A DNA stretch of 64,000 bases from Cutibacterium granulosum (GTDB lineage Bacteria; Actinomycetota; Actinomycetes; Propionibacteriales; Propionibacteriaceae). The stretch lies in NCBI RefSeq assembly GCF_900186975.1, contig NZ_LT906441.1, positions 1,674,001 to 1,738,000 on the forward strand. The letters are read 5' to 3'. The position numbers were made by a program, and so were the translations under genes. Of this stretch, positions 1 to 8,645 are shown piece after piece (the stretch's first letter is position 1; each line of letters starts with the position of its first letter). The notes under the pieces were generated by a model, which was given only the letters and a program-made list of their open reading frames with translations, had not been told where the DNA came from and made no database searches.

Positions 1-2041
1 CGGGGTACACCTTCTGCCAGGTCTGCAGGATGGGGTCGTCGGGTTGCCAGGCGTACAGCTGGACCGTGCCGTCATAGGCATCCACGACGGCCTTGACACT
101 GTTGCGGATGTAGTTGATCTCGGTGCCACGCTGGGCGACCCGGTTGCCGGTCGTGGAGTCGGAGGCAGCATCGCGCAGATCGACCTTGGTGGAGTTCGGG
201 TAGTCCGAGGAGGTCGTGTACCCGTCGACGATCCACACCATGCGTCCATCGACGACAGCGGGCAGGGAGTCGCTGTCCACGGTGAGCCACGGGGCAACCT
301 TGGCGACCCGGTCACGGGGCTTGCGGTCGTAGAGGATCTTGGAGTTCGAGTGCACCCGGTCCGAGAGCAGCAGGTTGATGTCGGCCATCTGGGTGGCGTA
401 CATGGTACGCAACACGGGATTGCCGATGGCCACCCCTCCGCGTCCGGCATAGGTGGTCATGGTCTCGGTCCCAGCAGCTGCGGAACCGCCACCGGGGGTG
501 TCGAGTTCGACGGGTTCTGCGCCATCCCGGGCACCGACGACCACCCAGGGATCAGCCATCTCGCCGTAGTAGACGCGCGACTGGTCCTCCTTGATCGATC
601 CGGTGGTGGGGATGTCCTTGGCCAGCCAGGTGGGCTCCCCGGAGTTCTCCCGGCGGCCACCGGCAGCAGCGACCATGCCGTAACCATGGGTGTAGACGGT
701 GTGGACGTTGTTCCAGCTCTTGTCGGCGATACCGTTCTGGTCGATCTCGCGGGCTCCCACGACGACATCGGTGGACTTGCCGTCGATCGTGTAACGGTCC
801 ACGTCAAGGATCTTGGGGAAGGAGTAGAAACCGCGTACCTGCTGCAGCTGTTCGAAAGTGGGAGCGACGACGGCAGGGTCCATGAGTCGGATGGCCGGCA
901 GTGTCTCGGCATCGGTCTTGAGCTGACCGGCCGACGTCGTGGTGCGTGCAGCGTAGTCGGTGATGGTCGTGTCCTGGATGCCGAACGCCTTGCGGGTGGC
1001 TGCGATGTTGTTGACGATGTAGGGACGCTCCTTGTCCGGGGCGTCCGGAACGACTTGGAACCGCTGCATGACCGCCGGATAGATCCCCTGGATGATGAGG
1101 GTGGAGACGAGCATGAGCGCAATACCCATCCCCGGTACCCCCCAACGTCGCCACCAGGCGTTGGCGACGAACAGCGCTGCGACGAGGAAGGCGATGATGG
1201 CAACGACGATCTTGGCAGTGGCTCGGTAGTGGTCGGCAGTGAATCCGACGCCGGTGAACAGACCGTTGTCGGAGACGGCGAGCCCGTAACGCCCCAGGAT
1301 CGTCGACAACCCGAAGAACACCAGACCCATGGCCAGCAGCACCGAGATGTGCGACTGCGCACGTGCTGAGAGCAGGTGCTGCTCGGTGCGTCTGGCCTGG
1401 GCCAGGCCACCGGGAACCAGACTGCGCGGCACGAGGTAGTTCACCGACCCCATGACGAGATGAACGCCGAAGGCCGCGATGACGCTGGTGATGACCAGTG
1501 CCATCCCCAGCGACACCAGGTACTTGTACCACGGGTAGTCGAAGACGTAGAACGAGATGTCCTTGTCGAAGTACGGATCACGAGCCCCGAACGACGTCGC
1601 ATTCCACCATGCCAGCACGGTCGTGGTCTGGGCGACGGACGTCGCAGCAATGATCAGTGCCAGTGCCCCGGAGCAGACGCCGATGATCGCGCGGTGATGT
1701 TTCTCGAGGTGGGCACGGTACTTCCGAGCGAACTCGGTGTTCGTCTCGGCCACGGTGCGAGGACGCAGTTTCATGGCCAGCACCATGTTGCCGGCAGTGG
1801 TGGCCCACACGAGAGTTCCGACGGCGAGGAACAGTCCGGTTCCGGTGAGCAGTCTGGTGAGGTAGACCCGCTGGAAATGCAGTGAGGAGAACCACAGCAG
1901 GTTCGAGGTGATGGACGAGGCCACCAGCCAGCACAGCACGATGCCCGTCACCACTGCAGCAGCGATCCAACCGCCGCGATGGGTCGTGGCCCTGCGATTG
2001 CGTCGCGATCGACGAACTCCTCGGGTGAATGGCGAGCTCAT
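1..2041 (-). CDS. UPF0182 family membrane protein (partial, 3' end outside window)
   Basis: The minus strand is open from the window edge to 2041, giving about 680 residues of a protein that is usually near 950-1000 residues, so the C-terminus is missing. The N-terminus is basic and is followed by several hydrophobic segments (about residues 20-40, 60-80, 105-125, 160-185, 215-235 and 260-290). A long hydrophilic, extracytoplasmic-looking domain follows; this architecture is characteristic of UPF0182 (COG1615, Rv3193c-type). Function is unknown. Two adjacent ATG codons (2044 and 2041) follow AGGAG; 2041 has the better 7-base spacing. The start overlaps the TGA of the upstream PPA1309-family gene, which implies translational coupling in a three-gene leftward operon with the PDZ protease. 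Confidence 0.9.
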   Translation of the reverse strand, partial: MSSPFTRGVRRSRRNRRATTHRGGWIAAAVVTGIVLCWLVASSITSNLLWFSSLHFQRVYLTRLLTGTGLFLAVGTLVWATTAGNMVLAMKLRPRTVAETNTEFARKYRAHLEKHHRAIIGVCSGALALIIAATSVAQTTTVLAWWNATSFGARDPYFDKDISFYVFDYPWYKYLVSLGMALVITSVIAAFGVHLVMGSVNYLVPRSLVPGGLAQARRTEQHLLSARAQSHISVLLAMGLVFFGLSTILGRYGLAVSDNGLFTGVGFTADHYRATAKIVVAIIAFLVAALFVANAWWRRWGVPGMGIALMLVSTLIIQGIYPAVMQRFQVVPDAPDKERPYIVNNIAATRKAFGIQDTTITDYAARTTTSAGQLKTDAETLPAIRLMDPAVVAPTFEQLQQVRGFYSFPKILDVDRYTIDGKSTDVVVGAREIDQNGIADKSWNNVHTVYTHGYGMVAAAGGRRENSGEPTWLAKDIPTTGSIKEDQSRVYYGEMADPWVVVGARDGAEPVELDTPGGGSAAAGTETMTTYAGRGGVAIGNPVLRTMYATQMADINLLLSDRVHSNSKILYDRKPRDRVAKVAPWLTVDSDSLPAVVDGRMVWIVDGYTTSSDYPNSTKVDLRDAASDSTTGNRVAQRGTEINYIRNSVKAVVDAYDGTVQLYAWQPDDPILQTWQKVYP

Positions 2042-2679
2042 CATCGATCTCCTCTCGTGCCGGCGGGCCCGGCCGGACGGTGTGCATCCTTCGCAGCCAT
2101 GTCGTCGCTCACTGCGACGTCCCCGGTAGTCGGGTCGAAGGTGTGCAGCAGTGCCATCTCCAGGGCCGGGACAAGATCGGTGCCCGACAGCAGGTCGTCG
2201 GGGTGGTCCAGCAACCGTGCCAGTGCGTGATGTTCACCAGTGCGCAGCACACCGACGATGACGCGTACGTCCTGGCGGCGAGGATGGGAGGCCACGAAGG
2301 TGGCGGCCTGGGCGGGGTCCGCCGGGATCTCGTCCTCCACGTCGTTGGGGAGGAAGACCCGCTCCAAGGTAATCGCCGCCCCGTCCACCGCGTCGGGCCA
2401 CATGATCGATGCCAACGCAGCCTCGATGTCGTCACCGGCGTGGAACTCGTCCTGCTCGATGCTCGACAGGGAATCCGGCGACCCGGCAACCAAGTGCTGC
2501 GCCAGGGCCGGTTCCGACTCTCGCAGCTTGTCGGTGTTGACGAGAGCGAACAGCCTGGCCGGCACCCCCCAGCCGGCCTGGTTGACGAATGAGTCGATCT
2601 CGGTGAGGGCCGCGACGAGGGCGTCGTCGTGGCCGGGAAGATCGTCGGAGTCGTGCTGGGGATCAGCGTTGCTCAGCAA
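2041..2679 (-). CDS. PPA1309 family conserved actinobacterial protein
   Basis: A soluble acidic protein of about 212 residues with no signal peptide or membrane segment. The N-terminal part (ALTEIDSFVNQAGWGVPARL, then a run ending in EPALAQHL) is what I associate with the PPA1309 family, a conserved actinobacterial family of unknown function found beside UPF0182 and PDZ-protease genes. A TTG start at 2679 is preceded by AGAGG at 7-base spacing. It overlaps the end of the PDZ-protease gene by 7 bases, and its own TGA overlaps the UPF0182 start, so all three are probably one coupled transcript. The family assignment is from memory of sequence and context. Confidence 0.8.
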   Translation of the reverse strand: MLSNADPQHDSDDLPGHDDALVAALTEIDSFVNQAGWGVPARLFALVNTDKLRESEPALAQHLVAGSPDSLSSIEQDEFHAGDDIEAALASIMWPDAVDGAAITLERVFLPNDVEDEIPADPAQAATFVASHPRRQDVRVIVGVLRTGEHHALARLLDHPDDLLSGTDLVPALEMALLHTFDPTTGDVAVSDDMAAKDAHRPAGPAGTRGDR

Positions 2680-3833
2680 TGGGGAACCTCTTTTGTTTGC
2701 GCACCGGAGCGAATGTTCTGGACGCTGGCAATGGCGTCCCTCAGGCTGGTCACCTTAACCAATTTCATGGATGTTTTGTGCCCGGCGATGTCCTGACAGT
2801 TGCCAGCGGGGACGAGGAACACCTGTGCCCCGTCGCGCTCGGCACCGGCCATCTTCTCCTGAATGCCCCCGATTGACGACACGGTTCCATCTGGCGCCAC
2901 GGTGCCGGTTCCTGCCAGGCGCAGGTCTCCCACGAGGTCGGAGGGAGCAATCGTCTGATAGGTGGCCAACGACATCATGAGCCCAGCACTGGGGCCGACG
3001 ATGCCCTCGGGAAGGTTGAATCGCACCCGCGTGTCATATCGGTACCCGTTGGTCACCGAGATACCGATGAGCGGAATCTTGGGATTGTCTGGTTGGGCAG
3101 TCGTCGTGACGACGACATTGCGCGCCTTGCCGTTTCGTTCCACCGTGAACGGGACGGGCTCCCCCACGTCATGGGCTCGGATCTCGTGCTGGACGTCAGC
3201 AGGGGTGGACACCTTTCGGCCATCGACATGGGTGATGAGATCTCCCGGCGCCATGACATTGGTCGCTGGTCCAGAGGTGCTCACCCCCGCTGCCATGGGG
3301 ACCTCGGTGACCGGTTGCCCCGCAGCTCGCAGAGCTGCGACGACCGCATCGGACTGGGAGGTGTCCATCATCTTCATCTCACTGGTCCTGACCTCGTCAT
3401 TGCTCAGCCCGGGCTGGTAGACGACGTCCCTGGGAAGGACGTCGTGATCCGGCAGCCACGAGTTCACCAGTGCCTCCGAGAAGCTGAGGACGGAGTCGAC
3501 GCTGGTCACCGACACTGTCGTCATACGCACCTCGCCCCTGGTCTGGCGTGCCGGCAGACCACTGACCTGCACCACTGGTTTGGAACCATTGCGGCCGGCA
3601 AGATCGACGGTCTGCCCCGGACTCCACGCCACGAAGGGCACCGGAACCGCCCACAGTAGAATCATGACGACGACCAGGCACAGAGCGCTGGCAAGGAGGG
3701 TCCACCGGTGCAGTCCGGACTGCCCGTGCCGTCCAGATCCCCGATCGGGCCCGCCCTGGCCGGTGTGCCGCCACCGATGTGGCCGTCCGGGGGTATGACC
3801 GGGGGCGGGTGCAGACGGTGAGGCAGCAGACAT
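2673..3833 (-). CDS. PDZ domain-containing Lon-like secreted/membrane serine protease (YlbL family)
   Basis: A 386-residue protein. After a Pro/Gly/His-rich cytoplasmic N-terminus there is one transmembrane segment (about residues 44-66), an extracytoplasmic region, a PDZ domain (about 165-245, centred on PGDLITHVDG) and a C-terminal S16 Lon-type protease domain. The catalytic dyad is visible: Ser282 in GPSAGLMM and Lys327 in IQEKM, 45 residues apart as in Lon. This is the Rv3194c/YlbL-type membrane-anchored protease, probably active in envelope protein turnover. The reading frame stays open upstream to 4331, but that part lies over the divergent gene; ATG 3833 gives the family-typical N-terminus. 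It heads the operon with the PPA1309 and UPF0182 genes. Confidence 0.9.
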   Translation of the reverse strand: MSAASPSAPAPGHTPGRPHRWRHTGQGGPDRGSGRHGQSGLHRWTLLASALCLVVVMILLWAVPVPFVAWSPGQTVDLAGRNGSKPVVQVSGLPARQTRGEVRMTTVSVTSVDSVLSFSEALVNSWLPDHDVLPRDVVYQPGLSNDEVRTSEMKMMDTSQSDAVVAALRAAGQPVTEVPMAAGVSTSGPATNVMAPGDLITHVDGRKVSTPADVQHEIRAHDVGEPVPFTVERNGKARNVVVTTTAQPDNPKIPLIGISVTNGYRYDTRVRFNLPEGIVGPSAGLMMSLATYQTIAPSDLVGDLRLAGTGTVAPDGTVSSIGGIQEKMAGAERDGAQVFLVPAGNCQDIAGHKTSMKLVKVTSLRDAIASVQNIRSGAQTKEVPHC

Positions 3834-3981
3834 GGTTCTTATCGTACAAACCGTCGATGAACAGGGCACGCACGCGCCAATCCCCCGCCCATGACGTGAG
3901 CCCACGACGTGTTTGGTCACGGGCAGGGGACACATAGAATGTGCCAGAAGACGCCTCAGCCACTGCCGAAGGAGCATGTTC
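3834..3981. promoter_or_regulatory. Divergent promoter region, PDZ protease / zincin gene
   Basis: A 148 bp spacer between two divergently transcribed genes, so both promoters should lie here. It contains the short AT-richer stretch GTTCTTATCGTACAAACCG directly upstream of the PDZ-protease start. The plus-strand gene has a strong GAAGGAG ribosome site at 3968-3974. I could not assign -35/-10 hexamers with confidence. Confidence 0.4.
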
Positions 3982-5409
3982 ATGAGCGACGATTCCACGA
4001 ACCCGCGTCCTGGTGAACCCGATCCTGAGCAATTCGCCGAGCAACTGCGACGAATGATGGAGCAGATGGGGCTCCACATGCCCTCGCAGTCGGAATCGGA
4101 GGCGTTCCTCAAGCAGCTGGGCGAGATGTTCAACGCAGCACCGGGATCGCAGGGATTCGGGTTCACCTTTCCCATGGCCGGTTTCCCCACGTCAGGTGCC
4201 GCTGCACCCGGTGCCGACTCCGCACCGATCGACTGGAACCAGCTCAAGGACGTTGCCCGCCACGTCTCGGCCAGCAAGGGGCCAGATCCCACCCCCGGTG
4301 CCGAACAGCGCCAGAACCTCCTGGACACCACCCGGCTGGCGGAGAACTGGCTGGATCAGCACTGTGAGTTCCCCGGCGTCACCGCCGCCCCGGCCCCGTG
4401 GAGTCGCGCCGAGTGGATCGAGAGCACCTTCCCGGCCTGGCAGCGTCTCGTTGAGCCGGTCCTCATGTCCCTGACGAACGCCCTGGCCGGTGTCCTACGC
4501 CCGGCACCAGGCATACTTGACGATGAACTCCTCAGCGCGCTGGCCTCCACCATGACCCCCGTCCTGCGGCGCATTGCCGCATCCCTGTACGGTTCCCAAC
4601 TCGCCGAGAGCCTGGCCGCCCTGTCAACGGTGACGACCACCGGCACCGAGATCGGTCTGCAGGTGCTGCCCGGTGCGCAGGTCATCACCCTGCCGGCCAA
4701 CATCGGTGACGAGTGGAGCAACCTGCACCTGGATCCGCACGACGTCCAGCTGTATCTGGTGCTGCGTGAGGCTGCGCGGCAGCGATTGTTCAACTCCGTG
4801 ACCTGGCTCGGTCCGCAGCTGCTCGCGCTCATCGAGCACTATGCCCGTGAGATTCGCATCGACTCCAGCGCCATCGAGTCCGCAATCAACCTGGACGACG
4901 TGCAGAACCTCACCGGTGAGAAACTGGAGCAGATGTCGCAGGATCTGCAGGGTCGGTTGTTCGAGCCCTCGACCACCCCGGAGCAGGAGGGGGTCCTCAA
5001 GCGGTTGGAAACCCTGCTGGCGCTCATCGAGGGTTGGGTGGACGACGTCACCGGTGAGGTGGCACGCACCTGGCTGCCCTCCCATGCCCAGCTCATCGAG
5101 GTGACGAGGCGGCGGCGGGCAACCGGCGGCCCCGCCGCGCAGTTCTTCGACTCCCTGCTCGGGCTGAGCCTACGCCCCCGCCACGTGCGCGAGGCAGGCA
5201 ATCTGTGGGCTGCGCTGCGTCATGCACGTGGGACGGTGGGCCGTGACGCCGTGTGGCACCATCCTGACCTCATCCCCACGGCCGAGGACCTTGCCGACCC
5301 GATCGGCTATGTCCAGGCCGACCGTGATGTCACCGACTCCTCCAGCAGTCTGGATGGTCTGGACGCCGAGCTCGAGCAGCTGCTGCGTGACGAGGGCGGC
5401 ACACACTGA
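3982..5409 (+). CDS. Zinc-dependent metalloprotease-like protein (DUF2342 / zincin_2 family, Rv3195-type)
   Basis: A 475-residue soluble protein that starts with an acidic, Pro-rich segment (MSDDSTNPRPGEPDPEQFAE). The family hallmarks are the LYLVLREAARQRLF helix (about residue 255) and ALIEGWVDDV (about 350) of the PF10103/TIGR03624 actinobacterial family, once annotated as coenzyme-F420-biosynthesis-associated. The canonical HExxH zinc motif is not present in this copy; the helix reads REAARQRLF where relatives often have histidines. Catalytic activity is therefore doubtful and a structural or adaptor role is possible. The start was chosen because GAAGGAG at 3968-3974 is 7 bases upstream of ATG 3982. 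It is divergent from the PDZ-protease gene, as in Mycobacterium. Confidence 0.85.
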   Translation: MSDDSTNPRPGEPDPEQFAEQLRRMMEQMGLHMPSQSESEAFLKQLGEMFNAAPGSQGFGFTFPMAGFPTSGAAAPGADSAPIDWNQLKDVARHVSASKGPDPTPGAEQRQNLLDTTRLAENWLDQHCEFPGVTAAPAPWSRAEWIESTFPAWQRLVEPVLMSLTNALAGVLRPAPGILDDELLSALASTMTPVLRRIAASLYGSQLAESLAALSTVTTTGTEIGLQVLPGAQVITLPANIGDEWSNLHLDPHDVQLYLVLREAARQRLFNSVTWLGPQLLALIEHYAREIRIDSSAIESAINLDDVQNLTGEKLEQMSQDLQGRLFEPSTTPEQEGVLKRLETLLALIEGWVDDVTGEVARTWLPSHAQLIEVTRRRRATGGPAAQFFDSLLGLSLRPRHVREAGNLWAALRHARGTVGRDAVWHHPDLIPTAEDLADPIGYVQADRDVTDSSSSLDGLDAELEQLLRDEGGTH

Positions 5410-5448
5410 GATCCTGTGGTTCGAGCCTGTCTGGTCTCGAGTGAGGTG

Positions 5449-6069
5449 TCAGTCGATGTCGGCCGGTGCCGGGTCCATCGCGTCCGTCCCCACTCCCCCG
5501 TCGGTACCGCCCATGGAGGTGGCCCAGCTCCAGCCGGTGAGGAATCCCTCCGCCTTGTCCGCCTGTGGGTACCGGCTGAGCAGCTCATGAAACCTGCTGC
5601 CGTGGTTCGGCTCGACGAGATGACACAGCTCGTGCAGCAGCACGTAGTCACTCACCCATCTGGGGAAACCGGCCATCCTCGCAGACAACCGGATCTGTCC
5701 GGTCCGGACGGTGCACGAGCCCCAGCGGTGATTCTGGTTGGTGACCCATCGCACGCTGCTGGGACGTACCCGGCTGCCCACGACTGGATCAAGATAGCTC
5801 CTGGCCAGTCTGTCGGCGCGCTCCATGAGCTCCTCGTCAGTGGTGGCAGTGTACCGGCGACGTCGGTTGAGCAATGTGGTTACGAGTTTCTCCACCTTGC
5901 GCCGCTCCCCGTCAGGGTCCATGCCCCACGGAACCATGACGAGGACATGGTCGCCGTCCTGGCGCGCTGACAAGGTGCGATGCCGCTTCTTGCTACGTCG
6001 GACGACCACTGCCGGACGGGTCGGGGTCGCGGGGAGGAAGGACTCTGTCATGCCTTCATGATGACCCAT
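5449..6069 (-). CDS. YgjP-like (M48-type) metal-dependent hydrolase
   Basis: A protein of about 206 residues. The zinc motif HELCHLVEPNHGSRFHELL (about residues 145-163) supplies HExxH-type ligands plus a downstream His. The preceding NQNHRWGSCTVRTGQIRLS is the conserved strand of the YgjP/DUF45 (SprT-like) fold. No signal peptide is visible, so it is probably cytoplasmic. The physiological substrate of this family is not established. The start is uncertain: ATG 6069, or ATG 6051 (MTESFLP), whose GAAGG is only one base away. It is convergent with the zincin gene, with a 39 bp gap. Confidence 0.85.
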   Translation of the reverse strand: MGHHEGMTESFLPATPTRPAVVVRRSKKRHRTLSARQDGDHVLVMVPWGMDPDGERRKVEKLVTTLLNRRRRYTATTDEELMERADRLARSYLDPVVGSRVRPSSVRWVTNQNHRWGSCTVRTGQIRLSARMAGFPRWVSDYVLLHELCHLVEPNHGSRFHELLSRYPQADKAEGFLTGWSWATSMGGTDGGVGTDAMDPAPADID

Positions 6070-6400
6070 GCAGCCCCGGGAGTCTGCACCCCGCGCTCAT
6101 GCCCCACACCTGTGACCCCAACACCCACCTATGACTCTGTGCGGTACCTGATCGAGTTCGGAGCAATACCCGCTTTTCCACCCACCAATCGAGCCCGGTT
6201 GCCAGTACTCCTTGCCACTCAGCATCAAGGACGTCTAGTATGTAGATCAGCTCTTCGGGCCGGTGGAGTGTGGGGAAGACACGCCAACAGGCCCGGAGAG
6301 CTTTTTCGTTATGATCTCGGACAATCGAGATGACCCCCGCGTCCTCCCCTGAGAGCCTGCGAGCACTGCTGAGACGCGACGTCACCACCTCATTCGCCAA
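6056..6400 (-). CDS. Possible small hypothetical protein or gene remnant
   Basis: An open frame of 114 codons on the minus strand in the 398 bp spacer upstream of the GH13 gene, in a stretch visibly less GC-rich than its neighbours. The only start at the 5' end is TTG (6400), with no clear ribosome site, and the 3' end overlaps the YgjP gene start by 14 bases. The composition of the first 80 residues (RACWRVFPTLHRPEELIYIL, DWWVEKRVLL) looks protein-like rather than random, but I recognise no family. It could be a decayed gene or a spurious frame. Confidence 0.25.
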   Translation of the reverse strand: MANEVVTSRLSSARRLSGEDAGVISIVRDHNEKALRACWRVFPTLHRPEELIYILDVLDAEWQGVLATGLDWWVEKRVLLRTRSGTAQSHRWVLGSQVWGMSAGCRLPGLHGSS

Positions 6401-6467
6401 GATGGTCCCTCGCCCCTTGCCGTCAGGTACTGTTCACAGTGATTGACTCGTGATGAGAGGGAGAACG

Positions 6468-8363
6468 ATGACCGACGACGCGAGGACCGCCACCGGAAAT
6501 CTGCGTGTGAACGCCAACGACCCCATTCCCACCGACTATGCCGAGCGCGCCAAGGGTATGGGCGTGTCCATCATCAATGGCGGCGCCGCATTCCGGGTGT
6601 GGGCTCCACACGCCGAGGCCGTTGCCGTCACCGGTACCTTCGACGACTGGGCTGCCCAGCCCGATGGCAGCAAGGATGACGCGCAGAAGGTGCAGTCCGC
6701 CCCTCACCAGCTGCTCAGTGAGGACAACGGCTACTGGTACGGCCAGGTGGCCGGGGCGAAGGTTGGCGAGGAGTACCGATTCGTCCTCGTCAACGGCGAG
6801 CAGGTGATCTCCCGCATCGATCCCTACGCCCGTCATGTGACGAGTTCGATCGGCAACGCGATCATCACCGATCCAGATGCCTATGACTGGGAGGATGACG
6901 ACTTCACCGCCCCCACCCTCAATGAGATGGTCATCTACGAGATGCACGTCGGCACCTTCTTCGACAAGGATCCCGACGACGACAAACCTGCCACCCTGGA
7001 CACCATCGAGGAGAAACTCGACCATCTCGTCCACCTGGGCGTCAACGCCATCGAACTCATGCCACTCATGGAGTTTGCCGGCGACTACTCCTGGGGCTAC
7101 AACCCCGCCCACATCTTCGCTGTCGAGAGCGCCTACGGTGGCCCGGAGAAACTGCGTGACCTGGTCAAGGTGTGCCACCGGCACGGGCTTGCCGTCATCA
7201 TCGACGTCGTCTACAACCACTTCGGCCCCTCGGACCTCGACCTGTGGCAGTTCGACGGCTGGAGCGAGAACGGCAAGGGCGGAATCTACTTCTACAACGA
7301 CTGGAAGTCCTCGACGCCGTGGGGCGACACTCGTCCTGACTACGGTCGCGGCGAGGTGCGTGAGTTCATTCGTGACAACGCCATGATGTGGCTGGAGGAG
7401 TTCCACGCCGATGGTCTGCGCTACGACATGACCCCGTACATGCGCAGCGTCGATGCCGACGAGATGAACATCCCCGACGGCTGGAGCCTCACCCACTGGA
7501 TCAACACCGAGATCCGCGAGCGTTTCCCACGCGCCATCACCATCGCCGAGGACCTGCACGGTGAGCCCAAGGTCGTCTCGACCGCTGACGACGGCGCCGC
7601 CTTCCATGCCCAGTGGGACAACCATTTCGTCCACCCGATCCGCGCCGCCGTCATCGCCGCCTCCGACGAGGCCCGCAACATGGACGCCGTACGCGATGCC
7701 GTCGAGTTCTCCTACGGTGACGCCTTCTCCCGCGTCATCTACACCGAGTCCCACGACGAGGTCGCCAATGGCTCGGCCCGGGTGCCCCAGGAGGTCGACG
7801 ACGGTGACCCGACCGGTTACTACGCCCAGAAGCGCTCCACCCTGGGGGCAGCCCTGGTGCTCACTTCACCTGGCTTGCCGATGATCTTCCAGGGCCAGGA
7901 GTTCCTGGAGGGCGAGTGGTTCCGCGACACCGTCCCGCTGCACTGGGACCAACAGGACGAGTTCACGGGAATTTTCCGCATGTACAGCGACCTCGTCGGA
8001 CTGCGTCTCAACAAGGAGGGCCGCACCAAGGGGCTCACCGGCCAGCATGTCGACACCCTGCACCTCAACCCGGACACCCACGTCTACGCCTTCCACCGCT
8101 GGGCTGACGGCGGGGCCGGCGACGACGTCGTGGTGGCGGTCAACCTGGATTCCAAGACCTGGGGCGAATACACCATCGGGATGCCAGCCGCCGGTCGCTG
8201 GGGGACCAGGCTCAACTCCGACGCGAAGGTGTACTCCGAGGCCTTCGACGGGGTGGACGTCCCTGAGTCGTTCGACGCCGTCGAGGACGACTACGACGGC
8301 CACCCGGCCTCGGCAACCCTGGTGCTGCCGCCCTACAGCGTGGTGATCCTGTCGCGCGACTGA
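6468..8363 (+). CDS. GH13 alpha-amylase family enzyme with N-terminal CBM48 (glucan branching-enzyme-like)
   Basis: A 631-residue cytoplasmic protein. An N-terminal CBM48/E-set domain (about residues 30-125, AAFRVWAPHAEAVAVTGTFD) precedes a GH13 barrel that starts at MVIYEMHVGTF. Conserved regions are visible: DVVYNHFGP (region I), the nucleophile Asp320 in GLRYDMTPYM, the acid/base Glu361 in ITIAEDLHG and Asp430 in YTESHDEVANG. A beta-sandwich C-terminal domain ends in LPPYSVVILSRD. This arrangement is that of short branching-enzyme-like or maltooligosyl-trehalose-hydrolase-like proteins acting on alpha-1,4-glucans. The exact reaction cannot be read from sequence. The start was chosen for AGGGAG four bases before ATG 6468. 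It appears monocistronic. Confidence 0.85.
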   Translation: MTDDARTATGNLRVNANDPIPTDYAERAKGMGVSIINGGAAFRVWAPHAEAVAVTGTFDDWAAQPDGSKDDAQKVQSAPHQLLSEDNGYWYGQVAGAKVGEEYRFVLVNGEQVISRIDPYARHVTSSIGNAIITDPDAYDWEDDDFTAPTLNEMVIYEMHVGTFFDKDPDDDKPATLDTIEEKLDHLVHLGVNAIELMPLMEFAGDYSWGYNPAHIFAVESAYGGPEKLRDLVKVCHRHGLAVIIDVVYNHFGPSDLDLWQFDGWSENGKGGIYFYNDWKSSTPWGDTRPDYGRGEVREFIRDNAMMWLEEFHADGLRYDMTPYMRSVDADEMNIPDGWSLTHWINTEIRERFPRAITIAEDLHGEPKVVSTADDGAAFHAQWDNHFVHPIRAAVIAASDEARNMDAVRDAVEFSYGDAFSRVIYTESHDEVANGSARVPQEVDDGDPTGYYAQKRSTLGAALVLTSPGLPMIFQGQEFLEGEWFRDTVPLHWDQQDEFTGIFRMYSDLVGLRLNKEGRTKGLTGQHVDTLHLNPDTHVYAFHRWADGGAGDDVVVAVNLDSKTWGEYTIGMPAAGRWGTRLNSDAKVYSEAFDGVDVPESFDAVEDDYDGHPASATLVLPPYSVVILSRD

Positions 8364-8645
8364 GGACCGAACAACACAGCCCCAGGTCACCCCTGGATCG
8401 TCTGGGCGGTGAACCGGGATGACGCCGTTTCGAGGCGCTCCGAGAGGGGTTGGACTGTGCCCAACTGAGATCCACTGCCAGGATGCCGACAGCCCTGATC
8501 GGGGCATGGTGTCGAGCATGAGGTGTTGCTCGAAACCACCGCGGTGTTGCCCAGACGTTGCCAGGTGTGGTCCATCGTGGCCGTGGTGTGGTCCGTGCTG
8601 CCTGAGCACTGGATCGCCTCGCCGGGCGCGAGGGATCCTCATGGC

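Noticed and set aside
44-1369. A 441-codon plus-strand frame
   Set aside because: It is antisense to the UPF0182 coding sequence, whose translation gives clear family sequence on the minus strand.
3834-4331. N-terminal extension of the PDZ-protease frame
   Set aside because: It overlaps the divergent promoter and the first 350 bases of the zincin gene. ATG 3833 gives the normal YlbL-type N-terminus.
6423-7754. A 443-codon minus-strand frame
   Set aside because: It is antisense to the GH13 gene, with Val/Gly/Asp-rich shadow composition and no motif.
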